DNA from: Simkaniaceae bacterium
GTDB taxonomy: Bacteria; Chlamydiota; Chlamydiia; Chlamydiales; Simkaniaceae
Length of the DNA stretch: 39,098 nucleotides
Direction: 5' to 3'
Assembly (NCBI GenBank): GCA_018062315.1
Contig: JAGOSM010000013.1
Location: forward strand, 1 to 39,098
In this document: in pieces, positions 1 through 9,100 of the stretch
How positions within the stretch are numbered: position 1 is the stretch's first letter
Layout of the letters: each line of letters begins with the position of its first letter
Made by a program: the position numbers and the translations under genes
The notes under the pieces: generated by a model
What the model saw: only the letters and a program-made list of their open reading frames with translations
Told to the model about the DNA's origin: nothing
Database searches by the model: none

Positions 1-831
1 GGATATGCTCTCATGAGGGATATCTATCTAGGTCATACTCTGACCAAACAACTCAGCTATGTCAGTATTTTTGTTGGGATAACTCCCTTGATTGCCCCTC
101 TAATGGGAGGGTATATCGTCCAATATGGAAACTGGCGCGGCTGTTTTGGGCTCCTTCTTATTCTAGCAGTGTTCCTACTCTTTCTTAAATTTCGATATCT
201 CCCAGAAACTCTTGTGAATAAAAGCGCTAAAGCCCATCACCCTAGCGTCATGTTAAAAAATTATCAATCCCTATTGAGAAATAAAGCCTGTATAGGGCCT
301 ATTGTGATCGCTTCTTTCGCCTTTTCAGGATTGCTTACTATGGGAAGTTTACTCCCATTCCTTGTGATTAAAGAATTACATTTTAATCCATCCACTTATG
401 GATGGATTGCGGGGATCCCAGCCCTTGCATATCTTTCTGGATCTTTTTTAGTCGGACAATTTGGGTCAAAATTTTGTTTTTCCCATCTTGTTATCTTTGG
501 AACTGGTCTCGGATGTATCTCAATGGGATTAGCCCTTTTCTTCAATTGGCATTCTTTTGATCTTGTCTCATTACTCATCCCCCTCTTTGGTTATTTATTT
601 GGAATTGGATGTATCATTCCAAGAGCTTCTGCAGAAGCTCTCTCTATCGTTCCCCATCTTACAGGATCTGCAGCAGCTCTTCTGTGTGCTTGTATGTTTG
701 GAGTTTCAGCATGCATGATTGGAATAGGATCCCATCTTAACCAAACTTCTCCAATTGCCCTTTTTTCTCTTCTCCTTTTCACTGTTTTTTGTACCGCACT
801 CACTTTAATTTATTCTCAAAGGAACGTATGA
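1..831 (+). CDS. Bcr/CflA-type MFS drug efflux transporter (5' end missing)
   Basis: This is the C-terminal part (276 residues visible) of a major facilitator superfamily transporter of the DHA1 Bcr/CflA drug-resistance type, a proton-driven multidrug exporter of the inner membrane. The frame is open to base 1, so the ATG at 13 is an internal Met (context ALMRDIY) and the gene starts outside the window. The residues after it, with GITPLIAPLMGGYI, match the helix-5 antiporter motif region of this family (PxxGPxxGG-like). About eight hydrophobic helices follow, ending in a short basic tail. The TGA stop overlaps the next ATG (ATGA), so it is translationally coupled to the Dabb gene. Substrate unknown; family call fairly secure. 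Confidence 0.8.
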   Translation, partial: GYALMRDIYLGHTLTKQLSYVSIFVGITPLIAPLMGGYIVQYGNWRGCFGLLLILAVFLLFLKFRYLPETLVNKSAKAHHPSVMLKNYQSLLRNKACIGPIVIASFAFSGLLTMGSLLPFLVIKELHFNPSTYGWIAGIPALAYLSGSFLVGQFGSKFCFSHLVIFGTGLGCISMGLALFFNWHSFDLVSLLIPLFGYLFGIGCIIPRASAEALSIVPHLTGSAAALLCACMFGVSACMIGIGSHLNQTSPIALFSLLLFTVFCTALTLIYSQRNV

Positions 832-1142
832 TTAGACATGTTGTATTTTATAAATATCGAAATGATATAAGCGATGAAGTCATAGCCAACATCTATAATG
901 AATTGGAAAAAATTTCAGCAAAACTACCTGGGCGCTTAAGTTATTCGTGGGGAAAATATGATAGTTATGAAGGGAGAAACCAGGGATTTACCCATTGTTT
1001 AATTACAGATTTTATTGATGAGTCAGCGAGGAACCTGTTTCTTGATGATGAAGCCCGAGTCCTTTTCTCCAAAAAAGAGGTCTTACCTAGGATGGTAGGT
1101 GGCTTGGAAGGGATTATTTCCTTTGATTTTTCATGGCACTAA
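828..1142 (+). CDS. Dabb (stress-responsive A/B barrel) domain protein
   Basis: A 104-residue protein beginning MIRHVVFYKYRNDISDEVI, the typical first strand and helix of the Dabb ferredoxin-like fold, which usually forms dimers. Family members have varied or unknown roles, so no reaction is assigned. An earlier GTG-type start at 789 lies inside the transporter gene. The ATG at 828 is preferred because it overlaps the upstream stop (ATGA) and has a Shine-Dalgarno-like AAAGGA 5 bases upstream. The 3' end overlaps the convergent lipoprotein gene by 12 bp. Likely cotranscribed with the transporter. Confidence 0.75.
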   Translation: MIRHVVFYKYRNDISDEVIANIYNELEKISAKLPGRLSYSWGKYDSYEGRNQGFTHCLITDFIDESARNLFLDDEARVLFSKKEVLPRMVGGLEGIISFDFSWH

Positions 1143-1550
1143 GAGAGGAACCCAAAGCTGATGCTGGCATTCATAAAGAAGTTGATCATCCAGATCGATG
1201 AGTTCAGCTTTATAGGAAAGAAACCCCTTTTTCTCTAAATATTCTTGCCCCTCCAGAGTCATGTTAACAGCACCATGCCGGTATTCCAAGGGAAAGGTTT
1301 TGACCTCTTGAGTGTAGTCTTTATAAAGAAGATGAACAAACAGAAGGACTTTTTTTTCAAGTGTATCTCTTGGAATATTCCACTCAATAAAAAGTTTCTC
1401 TCCTTGAGGAGGCGGGTCTCTTCTCGGATCAGGACTTCCGACAAAAGTAGATGCAAGAGATTCAAGATTTAAATTCTCCTTGTGCATCGATAAATAGTAT
1501 TTATCGCACCCTACTAAACAAAATAGAACTAGCAAGAAACTTCCCCTCAT
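1131..1550 (-). CDS. Putative lipoprotein, unknown function
   Basis: A 139-residue protein with a short lipoprotein signal: hydrophobic MRGSFLLVLFCLVGC with a lipobox LVGC, so Cys15 would be acylated and the mature protein anchored in a membrane. The mature part has a charged/proline stretch (SPDPRRDPPPQGE) followed by strand-rich sequence. No family recognised. It is convergent with the Dabb gene (12 bp overlap) and divergent from the Nudix gene only 14 bp away. No clear Shine-Dalgarno sequence is visible. The export signal supports a real gene. Confidence 0.65.
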   Translation of the reverse strand: MRGSFLLVLFCLVGCDKYYLSMHKENLNLESLASTFVGSPDPRRDPPPQGEKLFIEWNIPRDTLEKKVLLFVHLLYKDYTQEVKTFPLEYRHGAVNMTLEGQEYLEKKGFLSYKAELIDLDDQLLYECQHQLWVPLLVP

Positions 1551-1564
1551 GGGAAACTAGTCTA

Positions 1565-2065
1565 ATGAGTTCACAGGAGAGCGTCAAGGGGATCCTTTTT
1601 GATCAGGGTAAATTTCTCATGATCCTGCGTAAAGACTGCCCTGTCTGGGTCCTTCCTGGAGGGGGTATTGATGAAGGGGAAACTCCCGAGGCTGCTATTA
1701 TCCGAGAATTTGAAGAAGAAACAGGTCTTAAAGTTTCAATTGTCCGAAAAATTGCACACTATCTTCCGATAAATCGCTTAACACGCCCTACCCATTTTTA
1801 TGAATTAACCTCTTATGGGGGGGCTTTATCTATCCAAGAAGAAACCCGCGCTGTCCAGTTTTTCGACCTCACCTCTCTACCTAAAAAAACCCCTCCCCCT
1901 TTTCCTGACTGGATTCGAGATGCATTAGAAAATCATAAAGAGGTTCTGATTAAAAAAATTACCTCAACATCTTATCTCGTATTTTTTAAACACCTAGTTC
2001 TACATCCCCTGCTTATTATGCGTTTTATTTTAAGTCGCTTAGGATATCATTACAATTCAAATTAA
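1565..2065 (+). CDS. Nudix hydrolase
   Basis: A 166-residue protein with a complete Nudix box, GGIDEGETPEAAIIREFEEE followed by TGL, which fits Gx5Ex7REUxEExGU. This is the Mg2+-binding catalytic helix of enzymes that cleave nucleoside diphosphates linked to another moiety. The preceding strands (KGILFDQGKFLMILR, WVLPGG) are the usual Nudix N-terminal sheet. The frame opens upstream to 1451, but that extension overlaps the divergent lipoprotein gene, so ATG 1565 is preferred. A basic and hydrophobic C-terminal tail of about 45 residues (YLVFFKHLVLHPLLIMRFIL) is unusual and may be a membrane-associating helix. Substrate not predictable. Confidence 0.8.
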   Translation: MSSQESVKGILFDQGKFLMILRKDCPVWVLPGGGIDEGETPEAAIIREFEEETGLKVSIVRKIAHYLPINRLTRPTHFYELTSYGGALSIQEETRAVQFFDLTSLPKKTPPPFPDWIRDALENHKEVLIKKITSTSYLVFFKHLVLHPLLIMRFILSRLGYHYNSN

Positions 2066-2076
2066 ATATACATTAA

Positions 2077-2106
2077 TTGACATGAATAATGCTAATATTA
2101 TAAAAT
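2077..2106 (+). promoter_or_regulatory. Sigma-70-type promoter of the 2141 gene
   Basis: A perfect -35 hexamer TTGACA at 2077-2082 is followed by TAAAAT at 2101-2106 (18-bp spacer) or overlapping TATAAA at 2099-2104 (16 bp). Transcription would start near 2113, giving a leader of about 28 nt before the ATG at 2141. Confidence 0.6.
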
Positions 2107-2140
2107 AGCATATAATTCAAATGAGATAAGAGTATTTAAT

Positions 2141-3496
2141 ATGGCTCCAGTAACATCTTCCACCGTCGATTTTCCATCCATTCCCCTTCCCGACGAGCTA
2201 ACACACCGCCCCCCCACGTTTTTAGCATCCTCTGCTGCAAACATCCAGGGAAATCCATGGGAAGCACGGGATCTTGACTTACGCCGGATGAAAATTGAGC
2301 GGCAGCACCTTCATTTCCATGAAGGGACACATCGTGTTGTCACAGAAGCTTTAGAGAAATTAAAATCTTTAAAGGAAACTGGAACCCCTATAGATGCGAT
2401 ACAATTTCGAACTCTTCTCGCAGATTTTGGAAAACAACGAGCTGAACTAGCCATACCCTATCAAATACGGGAAAGACGCTATATGATCATAGATGGGGAA
2501 AAATATTTCACAGAAGACCCCATCCATAATCCTTTTGGTGAATTAAGAACTCAAGCTGCCATAACTTGCATTAAAGAGTACTCCCCTGAATACGCAAAAA
2601 AAACAATAGAATTTGTGCAAAGACAGTTCCAAACAGATGGTCTTTGCGATAAAATCACAGGAACCTATAATCGAGCCGCTTATCTAGATTTTTTATTCGA
2701 ACTTAAAGAAAAAAAGGGGCTACCCGCACACATACTCAGCGCTCTTCAGACGGTCTCTACGATGAACGAAGCAGCAGAAGAAAATAAGGCGAAACGGAAC
2801 GCAAGCGATTATCAATATTTGCTATCTTCTTCGATGGCCTGCACCCATTGGGAGTTATTAAAGAACGACTTTTACCACAATCTCCCATGGCACGAGATAA
2901 CTAAATTCCTTATTGCTCATACTTTTTATATCTTACGGAAGACAGAAGTTTTTTTAGACCAAGAGACTACTTCTACACCAATACCTGTAGCTATTTATAT
3001 CCGTAGTTTGCAAATCGGTTCTGACTCCCTTAAAACAACGCGGTATTTCTGTGAACCTCAAGCTATCACCGGAAAATCAAACGAATTGATGTTTAAGGAG
3101 GATGAAACCTCTATTTATATTGAACATATGCATCCTAGTTTGATTGAAGACTGTCTAGTAGATCTTGGGATGTTATTTACAAAGATTATGCAGTGGTCTC
3201 CAGAAGAAGATCCATCAGCAACTACTCTGAAAACTCTAATGGCAAAATTTCTCTTTATATATGGAGAAGCAATGCCCTTCTCTAGGGGTAGTGCAGCAAT
3301 CGGCGAATGGTTGGAGATGGTGATGTACGGTTTTCATAATTTCCATATCAAATATAATCCCGGTACCCATTCAAATTTAGCTGTATTTTGCCACTCCCTC
3401 GAGGAATATATAAAGGCCTACCCCACATTTTTTGAACTAGAGCCTATGACATCTCCAGAAGGTGGTTCGGGTGGCGGAGGTGCTGGGGATGTTTAG
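2141..3496 (+). CDS. Hypothetical protein, 451 aa, possible secreted effector
   Basis: No family recognised. The protein starts with a Ser/Thr/Pro-rich stretch of about 30 residues ([17 protein letters not shown]) without a Sec signal, which is compatible with, but not proof of, a type III secretion leader. The central 350 residues are mixed alpha/beta, soluble-looking and without transmembrane helices. A striking segment near residue 380, [17 protein letters not shown], looks like a conserved functional loop. The C-terminus is a glycine-rich tail (GGSGGGGAG). The gene has its own strong promoter (TTGACA) and is monocistronic; its stop overlaps the convergent fumC stop by 4 bp. Confidence 0.6.
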   Translation: MAPVTSSTVDFPSIPLPDELTHRPPTFLASSAANIQGNPWEARDLDLRRMKIERQHLHFHEGTHRVVTEALEKLKSLKETGTPIDAIQFRTLLADFGKQRAELAIPYQIRERRYMIIDGEKYFTEDPIHNPFGELRTQAAITCIKEYSPEYAKKTIEFVQRQFQTDGLCDKITGTYNRAAYLDFLFELKEKKGLPAHILSALQTVSTMNEAAEENKAKRNASDYQYLLSSSMACTHWELLKNDFYHNLPWHEITKFLIAHTFYILRKTEVFLDQETTSTPIPVAIYIRSLQIGSDSLKTTRYFCEPQAITGKSNELMFKEDETSIYIEHMHPSLIEDCLVDLGMLFTKIMQWSPEEDPSATTLKTLMAKFLFIYGEAMPFSRGSAAIGEWLEMVMYGFHNFHIKYNPGTHSNLAVFCHSLEEYIKAYPTFFELEPMTSPEGGSGGGGAGDV

Positions 3497-4887
3497 ATCA
3501 TCTTTTTGGGATCAACAAACGCATCAAACTCTGCTTCTGTGAGTAATTTAAGCTCGAGAGCTGCCTCTTTCAAAGTTTTGTGTTCCAGGAATGCCTTTTT
3601 CACAATCTGGGCAGCCTTATCATACCCAATATGGGTATTGAGAGCCGTGGCCAGCATTAGAGAGTGATTCAAATGCTTATTGATCCGCTCTAAGTTGGGT
3701 TCAAGCCCATCAAGACACCTCAAACAAAAACTCGATGCACTATCCGCTAAAAGACGGATCGATTGCAAAAGATTATAAATCATCACAGGCGAGTAGACAT
3801 TCAATTCGAAATTCCCCTGAGACCCTCCAAATGCAACTGCTGCATCATTTCCATACACCTGAACAGCAACCATAGTCATCGACTCACATTGAGTGGGATT
3901 GACTTTCCCAGGCATAATTGAAGAACCTGGCTCATTTGGGGGCAGCGTAATTTCACCTATACCACACCGGGGACCAGAAGCGAGCCACCTGATATCATTG
4001 GCGATTTTCATCATAGCGCAAGCAGTTTGTCTGAGCGCTCCACTCACTTCCACAATCGCGTCATTCGAGGCTAAAGCCTCAAACTTATTCGGTGCCGATA
4101 TAAACTTATAGCCTGTCAATTCAGATAAAACTTCCGCTACTCTTTTGGGATATTTAGGGTGGGTATTCAAACCTGTTCCTACCGCTGTCCCTCCGAGGGC
4201 AATTTCTGATAAATGAGGTAGGCAATGTTCAATAGCCTGGATCGCATAGTGGATCTGAGCTGCATAACCCGAAAATTCTTGCCCAAGGGTCATAGGAACT
4301 GCATCCATGAGATGGGTACGTCCTGTTTTGATAATGTCTTTGAAAAGAAGGGCTTTTTCATGAAGTTTTTGATGAAAAATTTTAAGCTGAGGAATCAGCT
4401 GATCTCTTAATGCTAAAGAAGCTGAGATATGCATCGCCGTGGGAAAGGTGTCATTCGATGATTGAGACATATTGACATCATCATTTGGATGAATGGGGTC
4501 TTTTGATCCAAGCTTCCCCCCTACCTGCTTAATAGCATAATTGGATATCACTTCATTGAGATTCATATTGGTCTGGGTACCAGACCCTGTCTGCCATACA
4601 GCTAAGGGAAAATGATCGACAAGTTTTCCAGAAAGGACAGCATCTGCAGCCTGCAAAATAAGGTCCCTCTTTTCTTTTGAAAGAAGTCCCAACTCAGCAT
4701 TGACGATTGCAGATGCTTTTTTCACATAAGCCATTCCCTCGATAACTCCAACAGGCATTTTTTCTTCACCTATTGGAAAGTTTTCGAGAGAACGCTGCGT
4801 CTGGGCTCCATAGTATTTATCACTAGGAACCTCAATTTTACCCATGGAATCTTGTTCTAGTCGCTTTTCTTTCATAAACCCAAACAT
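3493..4887 (-). CDS. fumC: Fumarate hydratase class II
   Basis: A 464-residue class II fumarase, the oxygen-stable homotetrameric enzyme that interconverts fumarate and malate in the TCA cycle. The superfamily signature [11 protein letters not shown] is intact, as are [10 protein letters not shown], the substrate loop [10 protein letters not shown] and the N-terminal [10 protein letters not shown]. The length is normal. The start is either the ATG at 4887 (MFGFMKEK) or Met5 at 4875; the first has GGG about 4 bases upstream. The gene begins 15 bp downstream of atpK on the same strand, so it probably belongs to the V-ATPase transcript. It is convergent with the 2141 gene. Confidence 0.95.
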   Translation of the reverse strand: MFGFMKEKRLEQDSMGKIEVPSDKYYGAQTQRSLENFPIGEEKMPVGVIEGMAYVKKASAIVNAELGLLSKEKRDLILQAADAVLSGKLVDHFPLAVWQTGSGTQTNMNLNEVISNYAIKQVGGKLGSKDPIHPNDDVNMSQSSNDTFPTAMHISASLALRDQLIPQLKIFHQKLHEKALLFKDIIKTGRTHLMDAVPMTLGQEFSGYAAQIHYAIQAIEHCLPHLSEIALGGTAVGTGLNTHPKYPKRVAEVLSELTGYKFISAPNKFEALASNDAIVEVSGALRQTACAMMKIANDIRWLASGPRCGIGEITLPPNEPGSSIMPGKVNPTQCESMTMVAVQVYGNDAAVAFGGSQGNFELNVYSPVMIYNLLQSIRLLADSASSFCLRCLDGLEPNLERINKHLNHSLMLATALNTHIGYDKAAQIVKKAFLEHKTLKEAALELKLLTEAEFDAFVDPKKMI

Positions 4888-4902
4888 ATCCCATGATCTA
4901 TA

Positions 4903-5325
4903 TTAGATCAAGAGAAGGGCAAAGACAAAAGCAAAGAGAGAAAAGGATTCTACAATCCCAAGGGCTGCAAAACATTTTCCAAATACAGCCGGCTGCTTAG
5001 CCGATGCTTGGATCCCGGTCGCTGCACACATCCCCTGATAAATTGCAGAAAGCATAATGGCAAGTCCGACAGATGTCCCTAGCCCAATTCCCTCTAATCC
5101 AGAAAGTCTATGCGCTTGAATGCTCTGATGCATTAAGAGCATCAATACAAAAGCATAAATAGACTGGGATGAAGGCATCGCCGACATACCAATAAATTTA
5201 CCGTGATTATCCTCTACTCGGCTCATCACACCATGGGAAGCCATACCAGCAATTCCACATCCAATCGCACTTCCAATACACCCGAGTGCAAGGACAATAG
5301 CTGGCCCAATCACATCGATATTCAT
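4903..5325 (-). CDS. atpK: V-type ATP synthase subunit K (proteolipid c-ring)
   Basis: A 140-residue proteolipid with four hydrophobic helices in two hairpins; copies form the rotor ring in the membrane. The ion-binding carboxylate is Glu126 (GIVESFSLFAF) in the second hairpin. The first hairpin has Gln54 in the matching place (PSSQSIYAF), as in 16-kDa V-type subunits. Ser53-Gln54, Gln97 (AIYQG) and Glu126 line up with the Na+ ligands of Enterococcus hirae NtpK (Thr64, Gln65, Gln110, Glu139), suggesting possible Na+ coupling. The ATG overlaps the atpI stop by 4 bp. Corresponds in position to C. trachomatis CT304. Confidence 0.92.
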   Translation of the reverse strand: MNIDVIGPAIVLALGCIGSAIGCGIAGMASHGVMSRVEDNHGKFIGMSAMPSSQSIYAFVLMLLMHQSIQAHRLSGLEGIGLGTSVGLAIMLSAIYQGMCAATGIQASAKQPAVFGKCFAALGIVESFSLFAFVFALLLI

Positions 5326-7208
5326 GATTCACTCCTTGATATCTGTTTTAATGGTCGAAATAATTTTCCTCCTCCATCAAATGAGTAGTGATACCACTCA
5401 AGAAAATTAAGACGGAGGCCATGGATGGTTCCACCCATGATTCCAAGAACAATATTAATCCCATGGCCAATGAGCATGACAAAAAAACCAATTGCATACC
5501 CTACAATTTGGTCCATATGATTAAACGTAGCTGCCAAAATCATCCCTGCAAGTCCAAGTGCATAAAGACGTAAATACGAGAGAGTATCGGCAAAAATCTG
5601 AATTAATTTAGTAATTTCCTCTAAACCTCTCCATCGTTTTTGGAAAAGAGCCGTCATACAGGCAATGACTCCACCCCCTATCATGAGTTGAAGCCCTACC
5701 ACCTCTGCATCTGCCTTGCTAATCCACCCAAAAACATTAGCGAGACTTGTCGCATTCAGCATATAGGGGAAAAAGAGGTACCCCCCTACCATAAAAGCAA
5801 TCCACCCAAAACCGGAAAGATTTCGACGCATATAACGACAGAGAGAAAGAATAATGTGGATAATTCCTACAATAAGGGAAAGTTCCATGAGAATATTGTC
5901 ATAAAATTCGGCCCGAATCTCATTCGTTTTAAGAAGCTCAGTTCCGCTCTTCATCCCCTTAATCTCCGGATATTTTTCAATCCAGGTATCATACACATCA
6001 TCTTTCATTTTAAGATGGTAATCCCCTTTCTCGACAGCGAGATACTGAATCAAGGAAATGTCTCGAAGGGGGTGATCAGCTCGCAGGTCGATCCCAAAAT
6101 AGGAAGAAGTCATTACCCCCCAAATCACACATGCAGAGGCTAAAAAAGTGAACAATTTGAGAAATCGCTTAAGAGCAGGGGCTCCATTTTTAAATTTCAC
6201 AAGACATATTAAAGCGACAGCAAGGTAAATCAGCCCATACCCCGCATCCCCTACAATCATAGCGAAAAAAAGGGCAAATGCACTCAGAACCCAGTAAGAA
6301 GGGTCTTTGTCCGTTGTAGCTGGCGTATCATAAATATGGACAAGATCCTCCCCAATAGAGCCCCAATTTTCGTTGACAAGTTGTGTAGGAGTCACATCAT
6401 GTATATCGAGGCCTATCCGATCAAAGTAGACTCCCAAATGACGAGTGACTACTTTCAACTCTTCTATCCGATCCGTACTAACCCACCCTTCCACAGAGAA
6501 AAATTGATCTCCCATAGGAAAAGAAACATGTTCTTTCGCAAACATTAAGTGGTGTTCATTCAAAACATCCATAAAATGTCGCTGGAGAAAATCGAGGTAA
6601 GCTGCCATTTCTTTCATTTCGATAAAAAGAGAATTAAGCTGAATCCGTACCGCACGCAAATCTGTCATAAGTTCGGAAGCAGAGCGGGAAAAATGGAGCT
6701 CAATCATTTTATGATTTGTCATCAATTCATGGCTAATCGAAAGGTAGTAGTCCATGTCATATGCTGTTTTAATGAAAATCATTCCACTCGATGGAACTTC
6801 CCTTCCGTGTTTGACCGCTAAAAATTGAAAATGGTACCCAGAAACTTCTTCAAGTTCTCGAATTTCATCTATCGAAAAATCTCCATAGGGGGCAATTCTT
6901 GCACTTTCTGCTTTCAACATTTTTTTCTGATCAAGAAGGGCTGTCATCTCTTCTTTAATCATCAAAATACGTTCGACAACTTCTTCTGGGGTGCGATCTT
7001 TCACAAAGCGAATCTGTTTAACAACCGCTTCTTTTTTCAGAATCTTGATCGCCTTCATGATTTTAAGGACAGGATCTGGATAATCTCCTACATTCCGCTT
7101 CGTAGCAGGAATGAATTCAATAAATCCCATCTCTTGCGCTCGCTTAAAAAAAAGATCTCGATCCTGGCTTGAACCGACAAAAAGGTATTTATGTACATCA
7201 ACGATCAC
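5322..7208 (-). CDS. atpI: V-type ATP synthase subunit I (a-type stator/ion channel)
   Basis: Subunit I links the peripheral stalk to the membrane and forms the ion half-channels against the K ring. The N-terminal half is a soluble coiled-coil arm; the C-terminal half has about seven to eight hydrophobic helices. The conserved arginine helix SYLRLYALGLAG is present. I chose a GTG start at 7208, giving about 628 aa, because it is preceded by a strong Shine-Dalgarno sequence (GAGGAAAG) and starts just before the family-like [10 protein letters not shown]. An upstream ATG at 7274 would add 22 residues and overlap atpD by 77 bp; with the GTG the overlap is 11 bp. Operon neighbour of atpD and atpK. 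Confidence 0.9.
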   Translation of the reverse strand: MIVDVHKYLFVGSSQDRDLFFKRAQEMGFIEFIPATKRNVGDYPDPVLKIMKAIKILKKEAVVKQIRFVKDRTPEEVVERILMIKEEMTALLDQKKMLKAESARIAPYGDFSIDEIRELEEVSGYHFQFLAVKHGREVPSSGMIFIKTAYDMDYYLSISHELMTNHKMIELHFSRSASELMTDLRAVRIQLNSLFIEMKEMAAYLDFLQRHFMDVLNEHHLMFAKEHVSFPMGDQFFSVEGWVSTDRIEELKVVTRHLGVYFDRIGLDIHDVTPTQLVNENWGSIGEDLVHIYDTPATTDKDPSYWVLSAFALFFAMIVGDAGYGLIYLAVALICLVKFKNGAPALKRFLKLFTFLASACVIWGVMTSSYFGIDLRADHPLRDISLIQYLAVEKGDYHLKMKDDVYDTWIEKYPEIKGMKSGTELLKTNEIRAEFYDNILMELSLIVGIIHIILSLCRYMRRNLSGFGWIAFMVGGYLFFPYMLNATSLANVFGWISKADAEVVGLQLMIGGGVIACMTALFQKRWRGLEEITKLIQIFADTLSYLRLYALGLAGMILAATFNHMDQIVGYAIGFFVMLIGHGINIVLGIMGGTIHGLRLNFLEWYHYSFDGGGKLFRPLKQISRSES

Positions 7209-7803
7209 GTTGTCTTTCCTCAATTTTCCGTTTTGCAACTTTAGCTTGAGATACTGCAGAGAGTTGCTGATCACCTAAAAAAACTCGAATCCTTTTAATC
7301 GCCTTTTGAGTTCGGGGAATCATAATTTTCTCAAATAAATTCACTCGAATAGAAACCTCTCTTAATTCCTTTTCAAGAGCTTTTTTCTTTTCTTCAACTA
7401 CTCTCATATGCTCTTTTTTTGAAACAAGCTTGCGCAGTTTTTTCAAAGCACTATCAACCCAAAGGGGCGTTCCCATCATTCGATAAGGGGCATCTTTAAA
7501 TTGGACTTTCACAAAAGTAGGAATATCTATCCCTGCAATGTTAGACCACTCTTTCTCCACTTCATCGACAGTAATCCCAGTAAAGAGCAAAGAGGCATAC
7601 CTATCAGTTAAAAGGGATTGAAACCCTTCCATCTCATGAGCTAAATGCTCAAATTGACGCCCCAATTCATCTAATTCTTGGAGAGTCCCATTGACTTCCG
7701 CTTGCAACATCGCTTTTTTAAGCTGGAGCGTTGGCAGGTATTTGGAGAGCTGCCCAAGCTTAAGTTGCTGATCTCGGAGTTCATTCTTTGTGAGTTTGAT
7801 CAT
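7198..7803 (-). CDS. atpD: V-type ATP synthase subunit D (central stalk)
   Basis: A 201-residue, almost wholly helical protein. Long N- and C-terminal coiled coils flank a short middle domain, the layout of the rotating shaft subunit that sits in the A3B3 head and couples to the K ring. The N-terminus ([19 protein letters not shown]) and the C-terminal [20 protein letters not shown] are typical for the family, where the C-terminal RIRVFLGDQ is well conserved. The start overlaps the end of atpB by 23 bp, indicating translational coupling. The very C-terminus is basic ([11 protein letters not shown]). Position matches CT306. Confidence 0.92.
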   Translation of the reverse strand: MIKLTKNELRDQQLKLGQLSKYLPTLQLKKAMLQAEVNGTLQELDELGRQFEHLAHEMEGFQSLLTDRYASLLFTGITVDEVEKEWSNIAGIDIPTFVKVQFKDAPYRMMGTPLWVDSALKKLRKLVSKKEHMRVVEEKKKALEKELREVSIRVNLFEKIMIPRTQKAIKRIRVFLGDQQLSAVSQAKVAKRKIEERQRDR

Positions 7804-9100
7804 GCTTTGGCCAGTATTTATCGAGTACTGTTTGTTTAATTCCTACCTCATGTTTTTCAAAACATTCAGCTAAGGTCTCCCATCCTAAATCTAGAGCTTT
7901 TTCAAGAGGAATATTGACCTCTAGATTCATCATCCGTTCCTCAAAAAGAGCCCCATAGCGAAGGAGTTTTTCATCCCAACGAGAAATTTTAAACCCCATG
8001 CTTTGTCTTTCTTTTGCTTTTTTTGATTCAGCATAAAGGCGAATTTCTGCGTTGGCAAGATCGCCATGATCCCCTCGCGTCACAGAACCGATGACCTGCT
8101 GTTTCAAACGAGATAAACTTCCAAAAGGATCAATCTTTCCCCCATGTAAATAAAACTGTCCTTCCGTAATGTACCCTGTGTTATCGGGCACAGGATGAGT
8201 CACATCTCCTCCCGGCATCGTTGTCACAGAAATCACGGTAATTGAACCAGATCCATCAATATCAACCGCTTTTTCATATCGGGAAGCGAGGTCTGAATAC
8301 AAAGAACCTGGGTACCCCCGATTCGAAGGGACCTGGTCCATCGTGATCATCACTTCTTTAATAGAATCTGCAAAAGCGGTCATGTCTGTGAGAAGTACAA
8401 GAACATCTTTATCCCTTACAGCAAACTGCTCTGCAGCCGCAAGGGCCATATCTGGAACTAAAATACACTCTACTGCAGGATCGGTCGCTTTGTGAATATA
8501 CATCACCGTCTTGTCGAGGGATCCCGATTTTTCAGCATTATCAATAAAAGCCTGGTAGTCATCATAACGAAGACCCATCCCCGCAATAATCACAACATCT
8601 GCATCGGTTTGATTGGCAATACGCATTAAAAGAGCATTATAAGGCTCTCCTGCAACCGAAAAAATAGGAATTTTTTGTGATTTTACGAGACAATTGAACA
8701 CATCGATCATGGGAATATTCGTTCTTACTAATTGGTGGGGAACCACTCTTCGAACAGGATTGAAAGAAGGCTGACCAATATCTACCTTTTCCCCTACCAC
8801 TTCAGGACCCTCATCAATGGGAGCTCCTACCCCATTAAAACGACGTCCTAAAAGAAAATTACCACAAGTGGCTTGCACCATTTTCTTTAGAAAAGAAACT
8901 TTATCCCCTGTAGAAATACCTCGGGTGCTATCAAAAGCCTGAATAACTACCTTATCTCCATCTATACTTAAGACAGATCCTTGAGTTTGTTGTCCTGAGG
9001 AGCGTTGAATCAGGGCAAGTTCTCCTAAAGAAACCCCTTTTGCATTCACAGTAATGAGGCTTCCCCTCACATTCAGAATCCGTTCATAAACTAAATTCAT
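7781..9100 (-). CDS. atpB: V-type ATP synthase subunit B (regulatory nucleotide-binding)
   Basis: A 439-residue non-catalytic subunit that alternates with A in the head. The beta-barrel N-terminus ([27 protein letters not shown]) leads into a RecA-like core. The P-loop position is degenerate ([18 protein letters not shown]), as expected for B subunits, which bind but do not turn over ATP. The stretch [24 protein letters not shown] resembles the nucleotide-facing loop of the family. The ATG overlaps the atpA stop by 4 bp and the 3' end overlaps atpD by 23 bp. Position matches CT307. Confidence 0.95.
   Translation of the reverse strand: MNLVYERILNVRGSLITVNAKGVSLGELALIQRSSGQQTQGSVLSIDGDKVVIQAFDSTRGISTGDKVSFLKKMVQATCGNFLLGRRFNGVGAPIDEGPEVVGEKVDIGQPSFNPVRRVVPHQLVRTNIPMIDVFNCLVKSQKIPIFSVAGEPYNALLMRIANQTDADVVIIAGMGLRYDDYQAFIDNAEKSGSLDKTVMYIHKATDPAVECILVPDMALAAAEQFAVRDKDVLVLLTDMTAFADSIKEVMITMDQVPSNRGYPGSLYSDLASRYEKAVDIDGSGSITVISVTTMPGGDVTHPVPDNTGYITEGQFYLHGGKIDPFGSLSRLKQQVIGSVTRGDHGDLANAEIRLYAESKKAKERQSMGFKISRWDEKLLRYGALFEERMMNLEVNIPLEKALDLGWETLAECFEKHEVGIKQTVLDKYWPKHDQTHKE

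Noticed and set aside
3265-3330. Fic-like motif in the 2141 protein ([13 protein letters not shown])
   Set aside because: It lacks the HPFxxGNGR residues of Fic proteins: no His, no GNGR; kept only as an unexplained motif.
5640-7172. Plus-strand open frames of 61-167 codons opposite atpI
   Set aside because: Low-complexity, no family features, wholly inside a well-supported gene on the other strand.
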